From Phreatobacter aquaticus (GTDB taxonomy: Bacteria > Pseudomonadota > Alphaproteobacteria > Rhizobiales > Phreatobacteraceae), in contig NZ_CP039865.1 of NCBI RefSeq assembly GCF_005160265.1, positions 3,434,828 to 3,498,827 on the forward strand: a stretch of DNA of 64,000 bases, read 5' to 3'. The notes under the pieces are model-generated. The model was not told the origin of the DNA. It saw only the letters and a program-made list of their open reading frames with translations, and did not search any database. Positions 17,690 through 25,265 of the stretch are shown here, piece after piece. Positions within the stretch are counted from its first letter, which is position 1, and the number at the start of each line of letters is the position of its first letter. The position numbers and the translations under genes were made by a program.

Positions 17690-18859
17690 TCAGACAGAGA
17701 GGCCGGAGAGGCGTGCCGGCAGGCCGGAAATGGCGGCGACATCGGCATTGGCGAAGGCAAAGCGCAGGTGGCGCTCCTGGCCCGGCCCGAAATACGAACC
17801 GGGCAGGCCGAGCACACCGCGTTCCGCCGCCAGCGCCTCGGCCACCCGCTCGGCCGGTACGCCGTCGAAGGGATGGCGGACATAGGCGAAATAGGCGCCG
17901 ATCGAGGATATCTCCCAGCCCGGACAGCTGGAAACCACGCCTTCGAAGGCAGAGATGCGCCCGTTGATCGCGGCTCGCACCTCAGCCCGCCAGGGCTGCA
18001 TCGCACCGATCGCCCAGGCGAGCACGCCTTGGGCGGGTCTCGCCGCGCAGATCTGGAAGCTATCGAGCACCTTCAGGACCTGCGCCATGGGCGCGGGACC
18101 TGCCGTGATGGCACCGACCCGGTGACCAGGCACGGCATAGGCCTTGGAGAACGAGTAGAGCTGGATCACATGGTCGCGCCAGCCGGCCTCGGTGAACAGG
18201 CCATGGGCGCGGTTGGCACCGGGTGCGAGGAAGTCGCGATAGGTCTCGTCGATGATCAGCGCGACGCCTCGGGCACGCGCAAGCCCGGCAAAGGCCGCGA
18301 TCAGCCCGTCGGGATAGATCGCCCCAGTCGGATTGTTGGGCGTCACCAGCACGAGGGCGCGGGTTCGCCCGTCGATCAGCGCCTCGGCCGCGGCGACGGC
18401 CGGCACGAAACGGTCCTCCGGCCGGCAGATCAGCGGCCGTGCCTCGATTCCCAGCATCTGCAGGGTCATCTGGTGGTTGAAGTACCAGGGGGCCGGCAGG
18501 ATGACATTGTCGCCGGCCTTAGCCACGGCGAGGATCGCCGCCACGAAGGCGAGGTTGCAGCCCGCCGTGATGGCGACATCGGCGGACGCGATCTCTCCAC
18601 CGTAAAGATGAGAGAGTTCAGCGGCATAGCTCTCGCGAAGGTCGGCATCACCGAGGATCGCGCCATAGCGGGCGATGTCGGGACGGGCGGCGGCCTCGCC
18701 GAGGCGCTTGAGCAGTTCGGCCGGCGGCGCGGAGCCGGGCGCCGCCTGCGACAAGTCGATCGGCGGTCCGAAGCCACCGTCGTAGCGGGTCATCCAGGCG
18801 CGCGCCGCCGGGATCGGGGGCGTGCCGGTGTCGATCAGATCGGGATTGAGCTGGAGCAA
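17690..18859 (-). CDS. PLP-dependent aminotransferase, class I/II
   Basis: 389-aa fold-type I aminotransferase. Visible landmarks are ITAGCNLAF, TPNNPTGAIYP, IIDETYRDF and the PLP lysine motif YSFSKAYAVPGHRVGA. The family N terminus LQLNPDLIDTGTPPIPAARAW supports a TTG start at 18859, only 4 bases after the gloA stop. An ATG at 18793 would remove this conserved segment. The substrate is not predictable; the family contains alanine/aspartate-type enzymes and enzymes of unknown role. It is co-transcribed with the upstream glyoxalase gene. Confidence 0.88.
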   Translation of the reverse strand: MLQLNPDLIDTGTPPIPAARAWMTRYDGGFGPPIDLSQAAPGSAPPAELLKRLGEAAARPDIARYGAILGDADLRESYAAELSHLYGGEIASADVAITAGCNLAFVAAILAVAKAGDNVILPAPWYFNHQMTLQMLGIEARPLICRPEDRFVPAVAAAEALIDGRTRALVLVTPNNPTGAIYPDGLIAAFAGLARARGVALIIDETYRDFLAPGANRAHGLFTEAGWRDHVIQLYSFSKAYAVPGHRVGAITAGPAPMAQVLKVLDSFQICAARPAQGVLAWAIGAMQPWRAEVRAAINGRISAFEGVVSSCPGWEISSIGAYFAYVRHPFDGVPAERVAEALAAERGVLGLPGSYFGPGQERHLRFAFANADVAAISGLPARLSGLSV

Positions 18860-18863
18860 GCGA

Positions 18864-19322
18864 TCACCAGACCCCGGTATTGGGCATCGAGGCCCAGGGC
18901 TCGGCGGCAGCCTTGGCATCGCCCTTCTGCAACAGCTCGATCGAGACATTGTCCGGGGAACGGACGAAGGCCATGCGGCCGTCGCGCGGCGGGCGGTTGA
19001 TGGTGACGCCCGAGCGCATCAGCTTCTCGCATGTCGCGTAGATGTCGTCGACCTCATAGGCGAGATGGCCGAAATTGCGGCCGCCCGTATAGGTTTCCGG
19101 GTCCCAGTTGTAGGTCAATTCGAGCATCGGCGCGTCACGGCGGCCGGCGGCGATGTCGGCTGCCGCGCGCTCCTTGTCCTCGGGCGCGCACAGGAACACC
19201 AGCGAGAACCGGCCCTGCTCGAAATCGTTCTTGCGCACCTGAACCAGCCCGAGCTTGTTACAGTAGAAGTCCATGGACTGGTCGAGATCGGTCACCCGGA
19301 CCATGGTGTGAAGGTAGCGCAT
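18864..19322 (-). CDS. gloA: Lactoylglutathione lyase (glyoxalase I), VOC family
   Basis: 152-aa VOC-fold protein. The four metal ligands expected for GloA are present: H in [10 protein letters not shown] in [10 protein letters not shown] in NFGHLAYEV and E in VSIELLQ. The [19 protein letters not shown] segment is near-canonical. It converts the hemithioacetal of methylglyoxal and glutathione to S-lactoylglutathione. The C-terminal extension ([19 protein letters not shown]) is common in alphaproteobacterial GloA. It forms a two-gene operon with the aminotransferase downstream. Confidence 0.93.
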   Translation of the reverse strand: MRYLHTMVRVTDLDQSMDFYCNKLGLVQVRKNDFEQGRFSLVFLCAPEDKERAAADIAAGRRDAPMLELTYNWDPETYTGGRNFGHLAYEVDDIYATCEKLMRSGVTINRPPRDGRMAFVRSPDNVSIELLQKGDAKAAAEPWASMPNTGVW

Positions 19323-19353
19323 CTTTGGCTCCGCTCAAGGCTGAGGGCATGGA

Positions 19354-20136
19354 ATGGACGGCGAATGGACACCAGCAATAGCTGATCTGGCAAGCCTTGT
19401 CCGGCAATCCAGCTGCGCTGTGGCATTCACCGGGGCGGGTCTGTCGACCGAGAGCGGCATTCCGGATTTCCGCTCGCCCAGCGGCCTGTGGACCAAGAAC
19501 AAGCCGATCCCGTTCGATGCTTTCGTGGCCGATCGCGCCGTGCGCAACGAGGCCTGGCGGCGCAAGTTCGTCATGGACGAGAGTTTCCGCAACGCCTTGC
19601 CGGGCAGGGGCCACAGAGTGCTCGCAGCGATGGCGGCGGCTGGCCACCTCACGGGCATCATCACCCAGAACATCGACAACCTGCACCAGGATTCCGGTGT
19701 CGGCGACCAGCATCTGGTCGAATTGCACGGCAATGGCAGCTACGCGACCTGCCTCGAATGCCGCCACCGCTACGAACTGGATTGGGTGCGGGCCCGTTAT
19801 GAGGCCGCGGGCAACGTGGCGCCGGATTGTTCGGCCTGCGGCGGCCCGGTGAAGTCGGCGACCATCTCGTTCGGCCAGGCCATGCCGGAGGCGGAGATGC
19901 GCCGCGCGCTCGACTGGTCGCTGACGTCCGACCTGTTCCTGGCGATTGGCTCGTCGCTGGTGGTCCACCCGGCGGCCGGCCTGCCGGTTGCGGCCAGGCG
20001 CAACGGTGCGAAGCTTGTCATCATCAACCGGGAACCGACGCCGCTCGATGAGATCGCCGACCTCGTCATCTCCGCCGATATCGGCGATGTCCTGTCGCGC
20101 CTCGCCGACAGCCTTGACCTTCCGTTACGTCACTGA
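19354..20136 (+). CDS. Sir2-family NAD-dependent protein deacylase
   Basis: 260-aa sirtuin. The NAD site is GAGLSTESGIPDFRS, then QNIDNLHQDSG and the catalytic histidine in VELHGNG. The structural zinc site has two Cys pairs, CLEC and CSAC, about 30 residues apart. The late IGSSLVVHPAAGLPV and VIINREPTPLDEIAD complete the Rossmann fold. It removes acetyl or acyl groups from lysines. It is divergent from gloA, with 31 bases between the starts. Class (II/III versus U) is not assigned. Confidence 0.93.
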   Translation: MDGEWTPAIADLASLVRQSSCAVAFTGAGLSTESGIPDFRSPSGLWTKNKPIPFDAFVADRAVRNEAWRRKFVMDESFRNALPGRGHRVLAAMAAAGHLTGIITQNIDNLHQDSGVGDQHLVELHGNGSYATCLECRHRYELDWVRARYEAAGNVAPDCSACGGPVKSATISFGQAMPEAEMRRALDWSLTSDLFLAIGSSLVVHPAAGLPVAARRNGAKLVIINREPTPLDEIADLVISADIGDVLSRLADSLDLPLRH

Positions 20137-20292
20137 TGTTGCGTCAAGAACCGATCCACCAAAAGCCACGAAAGCCGTGGGAGCGCTGGAATTTCGGGCT
20201 TTGCCACACACGGAGCGGTGTTATCCTCTGCAGTGAGAATCAGGCGGGGTGGGACTGAGGCCAACGGTCCCGATTGAGCGGCGGTGAGAGTT

Positions 20293-20901
20293 ATGGCGGC
20301 GGACGGCTCTGATCCGGACGGCTTCGGCACGAAGAACGACATGCACGGTCGGCTCGACGACCAGCCGAACCTTGAAGATGTGCCCGGAGATCTCGTTGAG
20401 ATTGCTGGCACGATCAAGTGGTTCGACGTCGCCAAGGGTTACGGGTTCATCGTGCCCGATGGCGGCGGCGCCGACGTGCTGCTCCACGTGACCAGCCTGC
20501 GCCGCGACGGCTACCAGACCGCCTATGAGGGCGCACGCATCGTCGTCGAGGCAACCGCCCGCCAGCGCGGCCTGCAGACCTTCCGAATCCTGTCGATGGA
20601 CGATTCGACTGCCATCCATCCCTCGCAGATGCCGCCGCCTCGCACCCATGTCTCGGTCACGCCGACCAGCGGGCTGGAGCGGGCCGAGGTCAAATGGTTC
20701 AACCGGCTGCGCGGCTTCGGCTTCCTGTCCCGCGGACCCGGCACGCCGGACATCTTCGTCCACATGGAGACCCTGCGCCGCTACGGTCTGACCGAGCTCC
20801 GGCCCGGACAATGGGTTCTCGTGCGGTTCGGCGACGGCTCCAAGGGGCTGATGGCGGCCGAGGTTCGGCCGGATGGTCCATCCTTCCCGGCGGCCCATTG
20901 A
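20293..20901 (+). CDS. Protein with two cold-shock domains
   Basis: 202-aa protein with two CSD repeats. The first (IKWFDVAKGYGFIVPDGGGADVLLHV, about residues 37-65) and the second (VKWFNRLRGFGFLSRGPGTPDIFVHM, about 130-156) both keep RNP1-like KGYGFI / RGFGFL and RNP2-like VLLHV / IFVHM. A linker of about 35 residues rich in S, P and T joins them. Double-CSD proteins of this length are typical of alphaproteobacteria and bind single-stranded nucleic acid. The ATG at 20293 (after GTGAGAGTT) is used; an ATG at 20341 is possible. Confidence 0.9.
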   Translation: MAADGSDPDGFGTKNDMHGRLDDQPNLEDVPGDLVEIAGTIKWFDVAKGYGFIVPDGGGADVLLHVTSLRRDGYQTAYEGARIVVEATARQRGLQTFRILSMDDSTAIHPSQMPPPRTHVSVTPTSGLERAEVKWFNRLRGFGFLSRGPGTPDIFVHMETLRRYGLTELRPGQWVLVRFGDGSKGLMAAEVRPDGPSFPAAH

Positions 20902-20918
20902 AAGCTGGTGATGGCGCG

Positions 20919-21380
20919 ATGACTGCGTTCCCCATTTCGCGTCGTGCAGTTCTCCTTGGTGGCCTGGTCTGTTCGATCCCTGCCGCGTCGGCGGCCGACT
21001 CCGACCGTCTGACGATCGTCACCCGCGGCGGCCAGAGCCACGTGTTCACGCTCGAGCTTGCCAATACGCCCGAAGCGCGCTCGCGTGGCCTGATGTTCCG
21101 CCGCGAGCTGGCTCCGGATAAGGGCATGCTGTTCGAATTCGGCGCTCGCGAGAGCGAAGTCTCGATGTGGATGAAGAACACCTATATCTCCCTCGACATG
21201 GTGTTCATCCGTGCCGATGGCACGATCCGCCATATCGCCGAGAACACCACGCCGCTCTCGGAGGCGACCATCTCGTCCGGCGGCCCGGTCCGCGGCGTGC
21301 TGGAAGTGATCGGCGGCACCGCCAAGCGTCTCGGCATCGCACCGGGTGACCGGGTCGAACACCCGTATTTCCAGCGCTGA
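20919..21380 (+). CDS. DUF192 family secreted protein
   Basis: 153-aa protein. A twin-arginine-like leader (MTAFPISRRAVLLGGLVCSIPAASAA) is followed by the DUF192 domain with LELANTPEARSRGLMFRRELAPDKGMLFEF, MWMKNTYISLDMVFI and VLEVIGGTAKRLGI. DUF192 proteins are small beta-barrel domains of unknown function. The gene starts 17 bases after the double cold-shock gene and probably shares its transcript; this adjacency is common in Hyphomicrobiales. The ATG at 20919 gives the full signal sequence. Confidence 0.88.
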   Translation: MTAFPISRRAVLLGGLVCSIPAASAADSDRLTIVTRGGQSHVFTLELANTPEARSRGLMFRRELAPDKGMLFEFGARESEVSMWMKNTYISLDMVFIRADGTIRHIAENTTPLSEATISSGGPVRGVLEVIGGTAKRLGIAPGDRVEHPYFQR

Positions 21381-21450
21381 CGCGGTTGGGCCGGCACAAG
21401 CCGGGCTTCGCGCTTGCTGCTGGCCGCAGCCTCGGCTATGCCGTGGCCAA

Positions 21451-21527
21451 CGGGGCGTAGCGCAGCCTGGTAGCGCGAGAGTTTTGGGTACTCTAGGTCG
21501 CTGGTTCGAATCCAGTCGCCCCGACCA
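21451..21527 (+). tRNA. tRNA-Pro(TGG)
   Basis: 77-nt cloverleaf including encoded CCA. The acceptor CGGGGCG pairs with CGCCCCG, the D stem is GCGC/GCGC, and the anticodon loop TTTGGGT gives TGG. The T arm is GCTGG-TTCGAAT-CCAGT with one weak pair. Confidence 0.95.
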
Positions 21528-21544
21528 GATCCGGAGGGTTCACA

Positions 21545-21850
21545 TTGGTCGCCCGTATCTACAAGCCAGCCAAGACCGCCATGCAGTCGGGACAGGGCAA
21601 GACTCACGATTGGCGCCTGGATTTCGAGCCGGAGACGCCGCGCGTGGTCGAGCCGCTGATGGGCTATACGAGCTCCACCGACATGCGCCAGCAGCTGCGC
21701 CTCACCTTCGAGACGAAGGAAGAGGCCATTGCCTATGCCGAGAAGAATGGCCTGGCCTATCAGGTGTCGGAGGCCGAGGAGCCGAAGCGCCGGCTCGCCG
21801 CCTATTCCGACAATTTCAAGTTCAACCGGGTCGGCGCCTGGACTCACTGA
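21545..21850 (+). CDS. NDUFS4-family complex I accessory subunit
   Basis: 101-aa protein of the ETC complex I subunit family (NDUFS4/AQDQ 18-kDa). It starts VARIYKPAKTAMQSGQGKTHDWRLDF and contains the family core TSSTDMRQQLRLTFETKEEAIAYAEKNGLAYQV and the closing FSDNFKFNR-type element (YSDNFKFNRVGAWTH). In alphaproteobacteria it is the bacterial homologue of the mitochondrial supernumerary subunit at the N module of NADH:quinone oxidoreductase. The start is TTG at 21545, set by GGAGG 7 bases upstream. It lies between two tRNA genes, away from the nuo operon. Confidence 0.92.
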   Translation: MVARIYKPAKTAMQSGQGKTHDWRLDFEPETPRVVEPLMGYTSSTDMRQQLRLTFETKEEAIAYAEKNGLAYQVSEAEEPKRRLAAYSDNFKFNRVGAWTH

Positions 21851-21898
21851 CCCGCTCCGTCGCGGGCAGGGGGCACCGGTCTGCCGCGCCTGCTATCC

Positions 21899-21975
21899 GG
21901 TCCCGTAGCTCAGCTGGATAGAGCGACAGCCTTCTAAGCTGTTGGTCGCAGGTTCGAGCCCTGCCGGGATCGCCA
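21899..21975 (+). tRNA. tRNA-Arg(TCT), attachment site of the accessory island
   Basis: 77-nt cloverleaf including CCA. The acceptor GGTCCCG pairs with CGGGATC (one G-U), the anticodon stem is ACAGC/GCTGT, and loop CTTCTAA gives TCT. The T arm is GCAGG-TTCGAGC-CCTGC. Its 3' 47 bases (21929-21975) are repeated at 34104-34150 with two mismatches, marking it as the insertion site of the 12-kb island downstream. Confidence 0.95.
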
Positions 21976-22079
21976 GCATTTTCAATGACGGATGCTTGAT
22001 TGGCGGGAGCGTTGGGTCCCGCCAGACAACACCGAGTGAACACAAACCGTCTTGTGAATGTCGCTATCGCGGCCAGGCG

Positions 22080-22240
22080 GGCACTGTCAGAGGAAAATCG
22101 GGTTGCTGTCGTAGGGGCGGGCCGCTAGCCGGAGCGGATAAGCAATCCCGGCATTTTCGCTATTTCAAGACGTCGCCTGAGATCATCTGCCTGGCAGTGA
22201 TGATGTCTGTCCGCTACCCGCTACCCGCTGTCGCTGCGGT
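22080..22240 (+). pseudogene. IS6-family transposase remnant, 5' end
   Basis: Contains an end-like sequence (GTCAGAGGAAAATCGGG at 22086-22102) and then the transposase N terminus HFRYFKTSPEIICLAVMMSVRYPL (start of the IS6-family protein, about 25 residues). The frame is then lost, with a short duplication of CTACCCG and the edge of the LysR gene. The same sequence recurs near 33718-33850. Homology stops at about 22240, where the LysR coding sequence begins. Confidence 0.75.
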
Positions 22241-23116
22241 GCTGCGACTAAGTTCCTCAGCCAGTAGATCGAACACCAATCGGACCCTCCGGCTCGTGTG
22301 CAACTCGCGGTGACTCACCAGCCAGACGGGCACTGATGTCCCAGGCAGTTCAGGTAGCAAACGGACGACGTTTGGCATGAGTTCAGCAATTTCCTGCAAC
22401 ATCATGCCGATGCCGAGGCCCTGCCGCACCATTTCCCACAGGACGACGGAATTGTCGGAGACAATCCGGAATTGGTCTGCCGAAACGGGTATACCGGCGG
22501 CGCGCAAGTGCCCCGAAAATTGATCAACGGGGTCGAACCCCAGTACCTCGAGGGTACAGAGTTCCGCGACACTTTCCGGTTTCCCGTTCTCGGCAACCCA
22601 GCTTTCAGCCGCATAGAAGTGGGCCGTCATCTCTCCAACCAGCCTGGCGATGAGTTCAGGTTCGGTCGGACGCACGTGGCGGATGGCAATGTCGGCCTCG
22701 CGCTTTCTGAGGTCGCTGATTGAGTCCGAGGCGACGATGACCAGTGTGATCTGCGGTGCCATCGCGCGAACGCGAGCCAGCAGGCTCGGGAGAAGGTAGG
22801 CCGAGACCGCATCCGTCGCGCTGATGGTGACACGCCCCTGGATGTCTTGAGACTTGCCGGCGGCGGCCAGCGCCATCGCTTCTGCCGCTGTCGACATCGC
22901 GCGCGCATGGTCAAGCAGACTGAGGCCGGCGTCAGTCAAGACGAGCCGTTTGCCGATCCTCTCAAAAAGGGTGGTTCCGAGCGCTGCCTCCAGCGCGGCT
23001 ACCTGGCGCGATAAGGTGGGCTGTGTCAGCCCGAGCTTGCGCGCCGCACCCGAAAGCGAACCGAAAGCTGCCGTCGCAGAGAAAGCACGAGCCTGATTCC
23101 AATCCATTTTGCTCAT
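22214..23116 (-). CDS. LysR family transcriptional regulator
   Basis: 300-aa LysR regulator. The N-terminal HTH (MDWNQARAFSATAAFGSLSGAARKLGLTQPTLSRQVAALE) is followed by the effector domain (GRVTISATDAVSAYLLPSLLARV; GLGIGMMLQEIAELMP). It is divergent from a SAM methyltransferase gene 87 bases away, the usual arrangement of a LysR regulator with its target; the gap holds ATTCGTATATTCTTTGTACAAAT. The last nine residues (STAATAGSG) and the stop codon are encoded by the IS6 remnant, so the original C terminus has been replaced at the junction. Confidence 0.88.
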   Translation of the reverse strand: MSKMDWNQARAFSATAAFGSLSGAARKLGLTQPTLSRQVAALEAALGTTLFERIGKRLVLTDAGLSLLDHARAMSTAAEAMALAAAGKSQDIQGRVTISATDAVSAYLLPSLLARVRAMAPQITLVIVASDSISDLRKREADIAIRHVRPTEPELIARLVGEMTAHFYAAESWVAENGKPESVAELCTLEVLGFDPVDQFSGHLRAAGIPVSADQFRIVSDNSVVLWEMVRQGLGIGMMLQEIAELMPNVVRLLPELPGTSVPVWLVSHRELHTSRRVRLVFDLLAEELSRSTAATAGSG

Positions 23117-23203
23117 GCGAATTCGTATATTCTTTGTACAAATTTCGGCAATACCCCAAAATCATGCATGAACTAGGTCATGGGTCTTCAGAAGGAGACC
23201 ATC

Positions 23204-23845
23204 ATGCTTCGAACTATCGATGACACCCGCTTCTGGGACAGGTCTGCGCGGAAATATGCGGCAACTCACATAAAGGACATGCCCGGCTACGAGCGCACCA
23301 GCGAGCGCACGCGACACTTCCTCAACCCGTCCGACACAGTGCTCGAACTCGGATGCGGGACCGGCACGACCGCGCTTAAGCTTGCGCCGTTCGTTGGCCA
23401 TATCGTTGGAAGTGATTCTTCGACCGAGATGGTCGCCATCGCGCGGGAAAAGGCCACCGCGTTGGGGTGCGAGAACGCTGAGTTCACAGTTGCGGCTGCC
23501 GAAAGCGGTCCCGATTTGGTCGGCTCTTACGATGCAGTCCTTGCGTTCAACCTTCTGCACCTGATTGCCGATCGGCAGGCCGCCTTTGCGCGGATCCACC
23601 GCTTCCTTAAGCCGGGCGGGCTGTTTATTTCCAAGACCCCCTGCCTGTCTGAGATGAACCCGTTGATCCGCATCGTGGTGCCGCTGATGCGCTTCGCCGG
23701 GCAGGCGCCATTCGTATCGTTTTTTGCAGCCCCAGCCCTCGAAGCCGAAATCGCTGACGCAAGCTTCAATGTCCTCGACAGGGAGCGACATGGGACAGGT
23801 CGCAAAGATCCTCGGATTTTTATCGTCGCTCGAAAGTCAGGCTGA
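23204..23845 (+). CDS. Class I SAM-dependent methyltransferase
   Basis: 213-aa Rossmann methyltransferase starting MLRTIDDTRFWDRSARKYA. SAM motif I is VLELGCGTGTTALKLAP, the acidic residue ending strand 2 is in IVGSDSSTEM, and motif IV/post-I is SYDAVLAFNLLHLI, with FLKPGGLFISKTP after it. AGAAGGAG 7 bases before the ATG at 23204 fixes the start. The substrate is unknown; relatives act on small molecules such as quinone-like or polyketide compounds. It is probably controlled by the divergent LysR regulator. The pair is embedded in a broken IS6-like element. Confidence 0.87.
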   Translation: MLRTIDDTRFWDRSARKYAATHIKDMPGYERTSERTRHFLNPSDTVLELGCGTGTTALKLAPFVGHIVGSDSSTEMVAIAREKATALGCENAEFTVAAAESGPDLVGSYDAVLAFNLLHLIADRQAAFARIHRFLKPGGLFISKTPCLSEMNPLIRIVVPLMRFAGQAPFVSFFAAPALEAEIADASFNVLDRERHGTGRKDPRIFIVARKSG

Positions 23846-23886
23846 TCAGGTGCCTTAACGGGTAAGCGCCTTCGCTCAGTCGTCAT

Positions 23887-24147
23887 GGTGTTGTGGAAGC
23901 AAGCGTGACGGATCGCCTGGCGTCCTACGGCGCAGCACTGAAGACATCGGGCGCGGTCCAAAAGCGCGAGATCAGGCGTTGGCTGAACAATCGCGCGGAG
24001 AACCCCCACCAGCCCTTCCGACACAGAGAACTCGCAACGTTGCGGTTTCGGCGGATGAAAAGTCAGCAGAAATTTGCCGAATTCCACGGCTCGATCCACA
24101 ACCACATCAACCAGTAACGCTCACTGGTTGGTCTGACAGCACTGTGC
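23887..24147 (+). pseudogene. IS6-family transposase remnant, 3' end
   Basis: Encodes the C-terminal part of an IS6-family transposase: VTDRLASYGAALK, REIRRWLNNRAENPHQPFRHRE, LRFRRMKSQQKFAEFHGSIHNHINQ. The frame is open from the junction and stops at TAA 24115-24117, earlier than in intact family members; residual codons continue beyond it. The motif TCTGACAG near 24135 mirrors CTGTCAGA at the left remnant (22085) and may be the other IS end. The central part of the transposase, including the first catalytic Asp, is missing. Confidence 0.78.
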
Positions 24148-24156
24148 GCAGGGCGG

Positions 24157-24429
24157 TCACCGGTCGGCTTCCTCCCGCAGCATCTCCAGTGTTGCCGGAT
24201 CGAACTTGGCCTTGACCCGTCGTCCATCGGCCGTGACGGCATGGACCTTGTAGCAGCCATCATCCGTCCGGATGCGTGTCACTTGCCAGCCGCGCACCCT
24301 CAGGCGCTCGACAAGCGCGTCGCGGGGCTGCCAGTCGGCCATGGGCGCTGTGCAGCGCGGGCTTGCCGCAGCCATGCCGCCCCAAAGGGCTGTTACGAGC
24401 AGAGCGCTGGCTCCCAGGGTCCGCTTCAT
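24157..24429 (-). CDS. Small periplasmic PepSY-domain protein
   Basis: 90-aa protein. A signal peptide (MKRTLGASALLVTALWGGMAAASP) is followed by a single PepSY-like unit: DALVERLRVRGWQVTRIRTDDGCYKVHAVTADGRRVKAKFDPATLEMLR. GAGGAG lies 5 bases before the ATG at 24429. Such mini-PepSY proteins are frequent partners of two-component systems and ferric-reductase-like clusters, and may modulate them in the periplasm. It is divergent from the response regulator gene, and the shared gap (24430-24578) holds the TCAG-N7-TCAG element. Confidence 0.82.
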   Translation of the reverse strand: MKRTLGASALLVTALWGGMAAASPRCTAPMADWQPRDALVERLRVRGWQVTRIRTDDGCYKVHAVTADGRRVKAKFDPATLEMLREEADR

Positions 24430-24514
24430 CGTGCACTCCTCGCCGGCATTGGTCATTGTGTGGTGATGGACCATATTGACCTGACGCCAGCCTGAACCGC
24501 CGGACGAACCTTAT

Positions 24515-24533
24515 TCAGCCGATCGTCAGCTTC
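24515..24533 (+). promoter_or_regulatory. TCAG-N7-TCAG direct-repeat site upstream of the regulator gene
   Basis: TCAGCCGATCGTCAGCTTC, with the two TCAG units 11 bases apart, as expected for an OmpR-family dimer site. It ends 45 bases before the response regulator ATG and lies about 86 bases upstream of the divergent PepSY gene. A 16/19-identical copy stands at 26663-26681 in the same position before the DUF2271 gene. Confidence 0.65.
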
Positions 24534-24578
24534 CGGGGCTAGCGTCGTGCCGGATGACCATGGACCGGGACCCTGCAC

Positions 24579-25265
24579 ATGCGCGTTCTGCTCGTTGAAG
24601 ACGATACGCTTCTCGGGGCGGCGGTGCGCGATCAGATCGCTGCAGACGGGCATAGCGTCGATTGGGCGACCAGACTGGATGCCGCGAGCGACCATCTCCG
24701 CGTCGCCACCTATCAACTCATCCTCCTGGACCTGATGCTGCCCGACGGTCAGGGGCTGGACTTTCTGCGCCGCAGGCGCCTCGCGGGGGACGACACCCCG
24801 GTCATCATCCTGACCGCCCGCGACCAGATCTCCGACCGGATCGCCGGCCTCAACGGCGGCGCCGACGACTATCTGGTCAAACCCTTCGACCTGTCGGAGC
24901 TGACGGCCAGACTGGGTGCGGTCGCAAGACGCTATGCGGGCAATCCCAATCCGATCGTCCGTCTCGGCGAATTGCAGGTCGACATGGCTGGCCGGTCCGT
25001 TCAACGCGCCGGCCGCCGCGTGGCGCTGACCGCGCGGGAGTGGGCCCTGTTCGAGGCCCTGCTGCAGCATCCGCACCAGCTTCTGTCCAAGGCGCAGTTG
25101 GAGGAGCGACTCTACTCGTTCGACACCGAGATCGAGAGCAACACGATCGAGGTCTATGTCGGACGGCTGCGCAAGAAGGTCGGCCACGCGATGATCGAGA
25201 CGGTGCGTGGCATGGGCTACCGGCTCGGACAGAGCGTCGCCACAGACAGTACCGGAGATCGTTGA
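24579..25265 (+). CDS. Two-component response regulator, OmpR/QseB type
   Basis: 228-aa regulator. The receiver domain has the acidic pair EDD (residues 7-9), phosphoacceptor D51 (LLDLMLPDG) and K101 (YLVKPFD). The C-terminal winged helix has LTAREWALFEALLQHPHQLLSKAQLEERLY and the wing NTIEVYVGRLRKKVG...TVRGMGYRL. It most resembles the QseB/PmrA/TctD subgroup. It is coupled to the sensor kinase by a TGATG overlap. A repeated TCAG-N7-TCAG element before this gene and before the DUF2271 gene is the likely binding site. Confidence 0.93.
   Translation: MRVLLVEDDTLLGAAVRDQIAADGHSVDWATRLDAASDHLRVATYQLILLDLMLPDGQGLDFLRRRRLAGDDTPVIILTARDQISDRIAGLNGGADDYLVKPFDLSELTARLGAVARRYAGNPNPIVRLGELQVDMAGRSVQRAGRRVALTAREWALFEALLQHPHQLLSKAQLEERLYSFDTEIESNTIEVYVGRLRKKVGHAMIETVRGMGYRLGQSVATDSTGDR

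Noticed and set aside
22001-22024. TGGCGGGA/TCCCGCCA stem-loop just after tRNA-Arg as a terminator
   Set aside because: The stem is perfect but no T-tract follows on either strand, so it was not called as a terminator.
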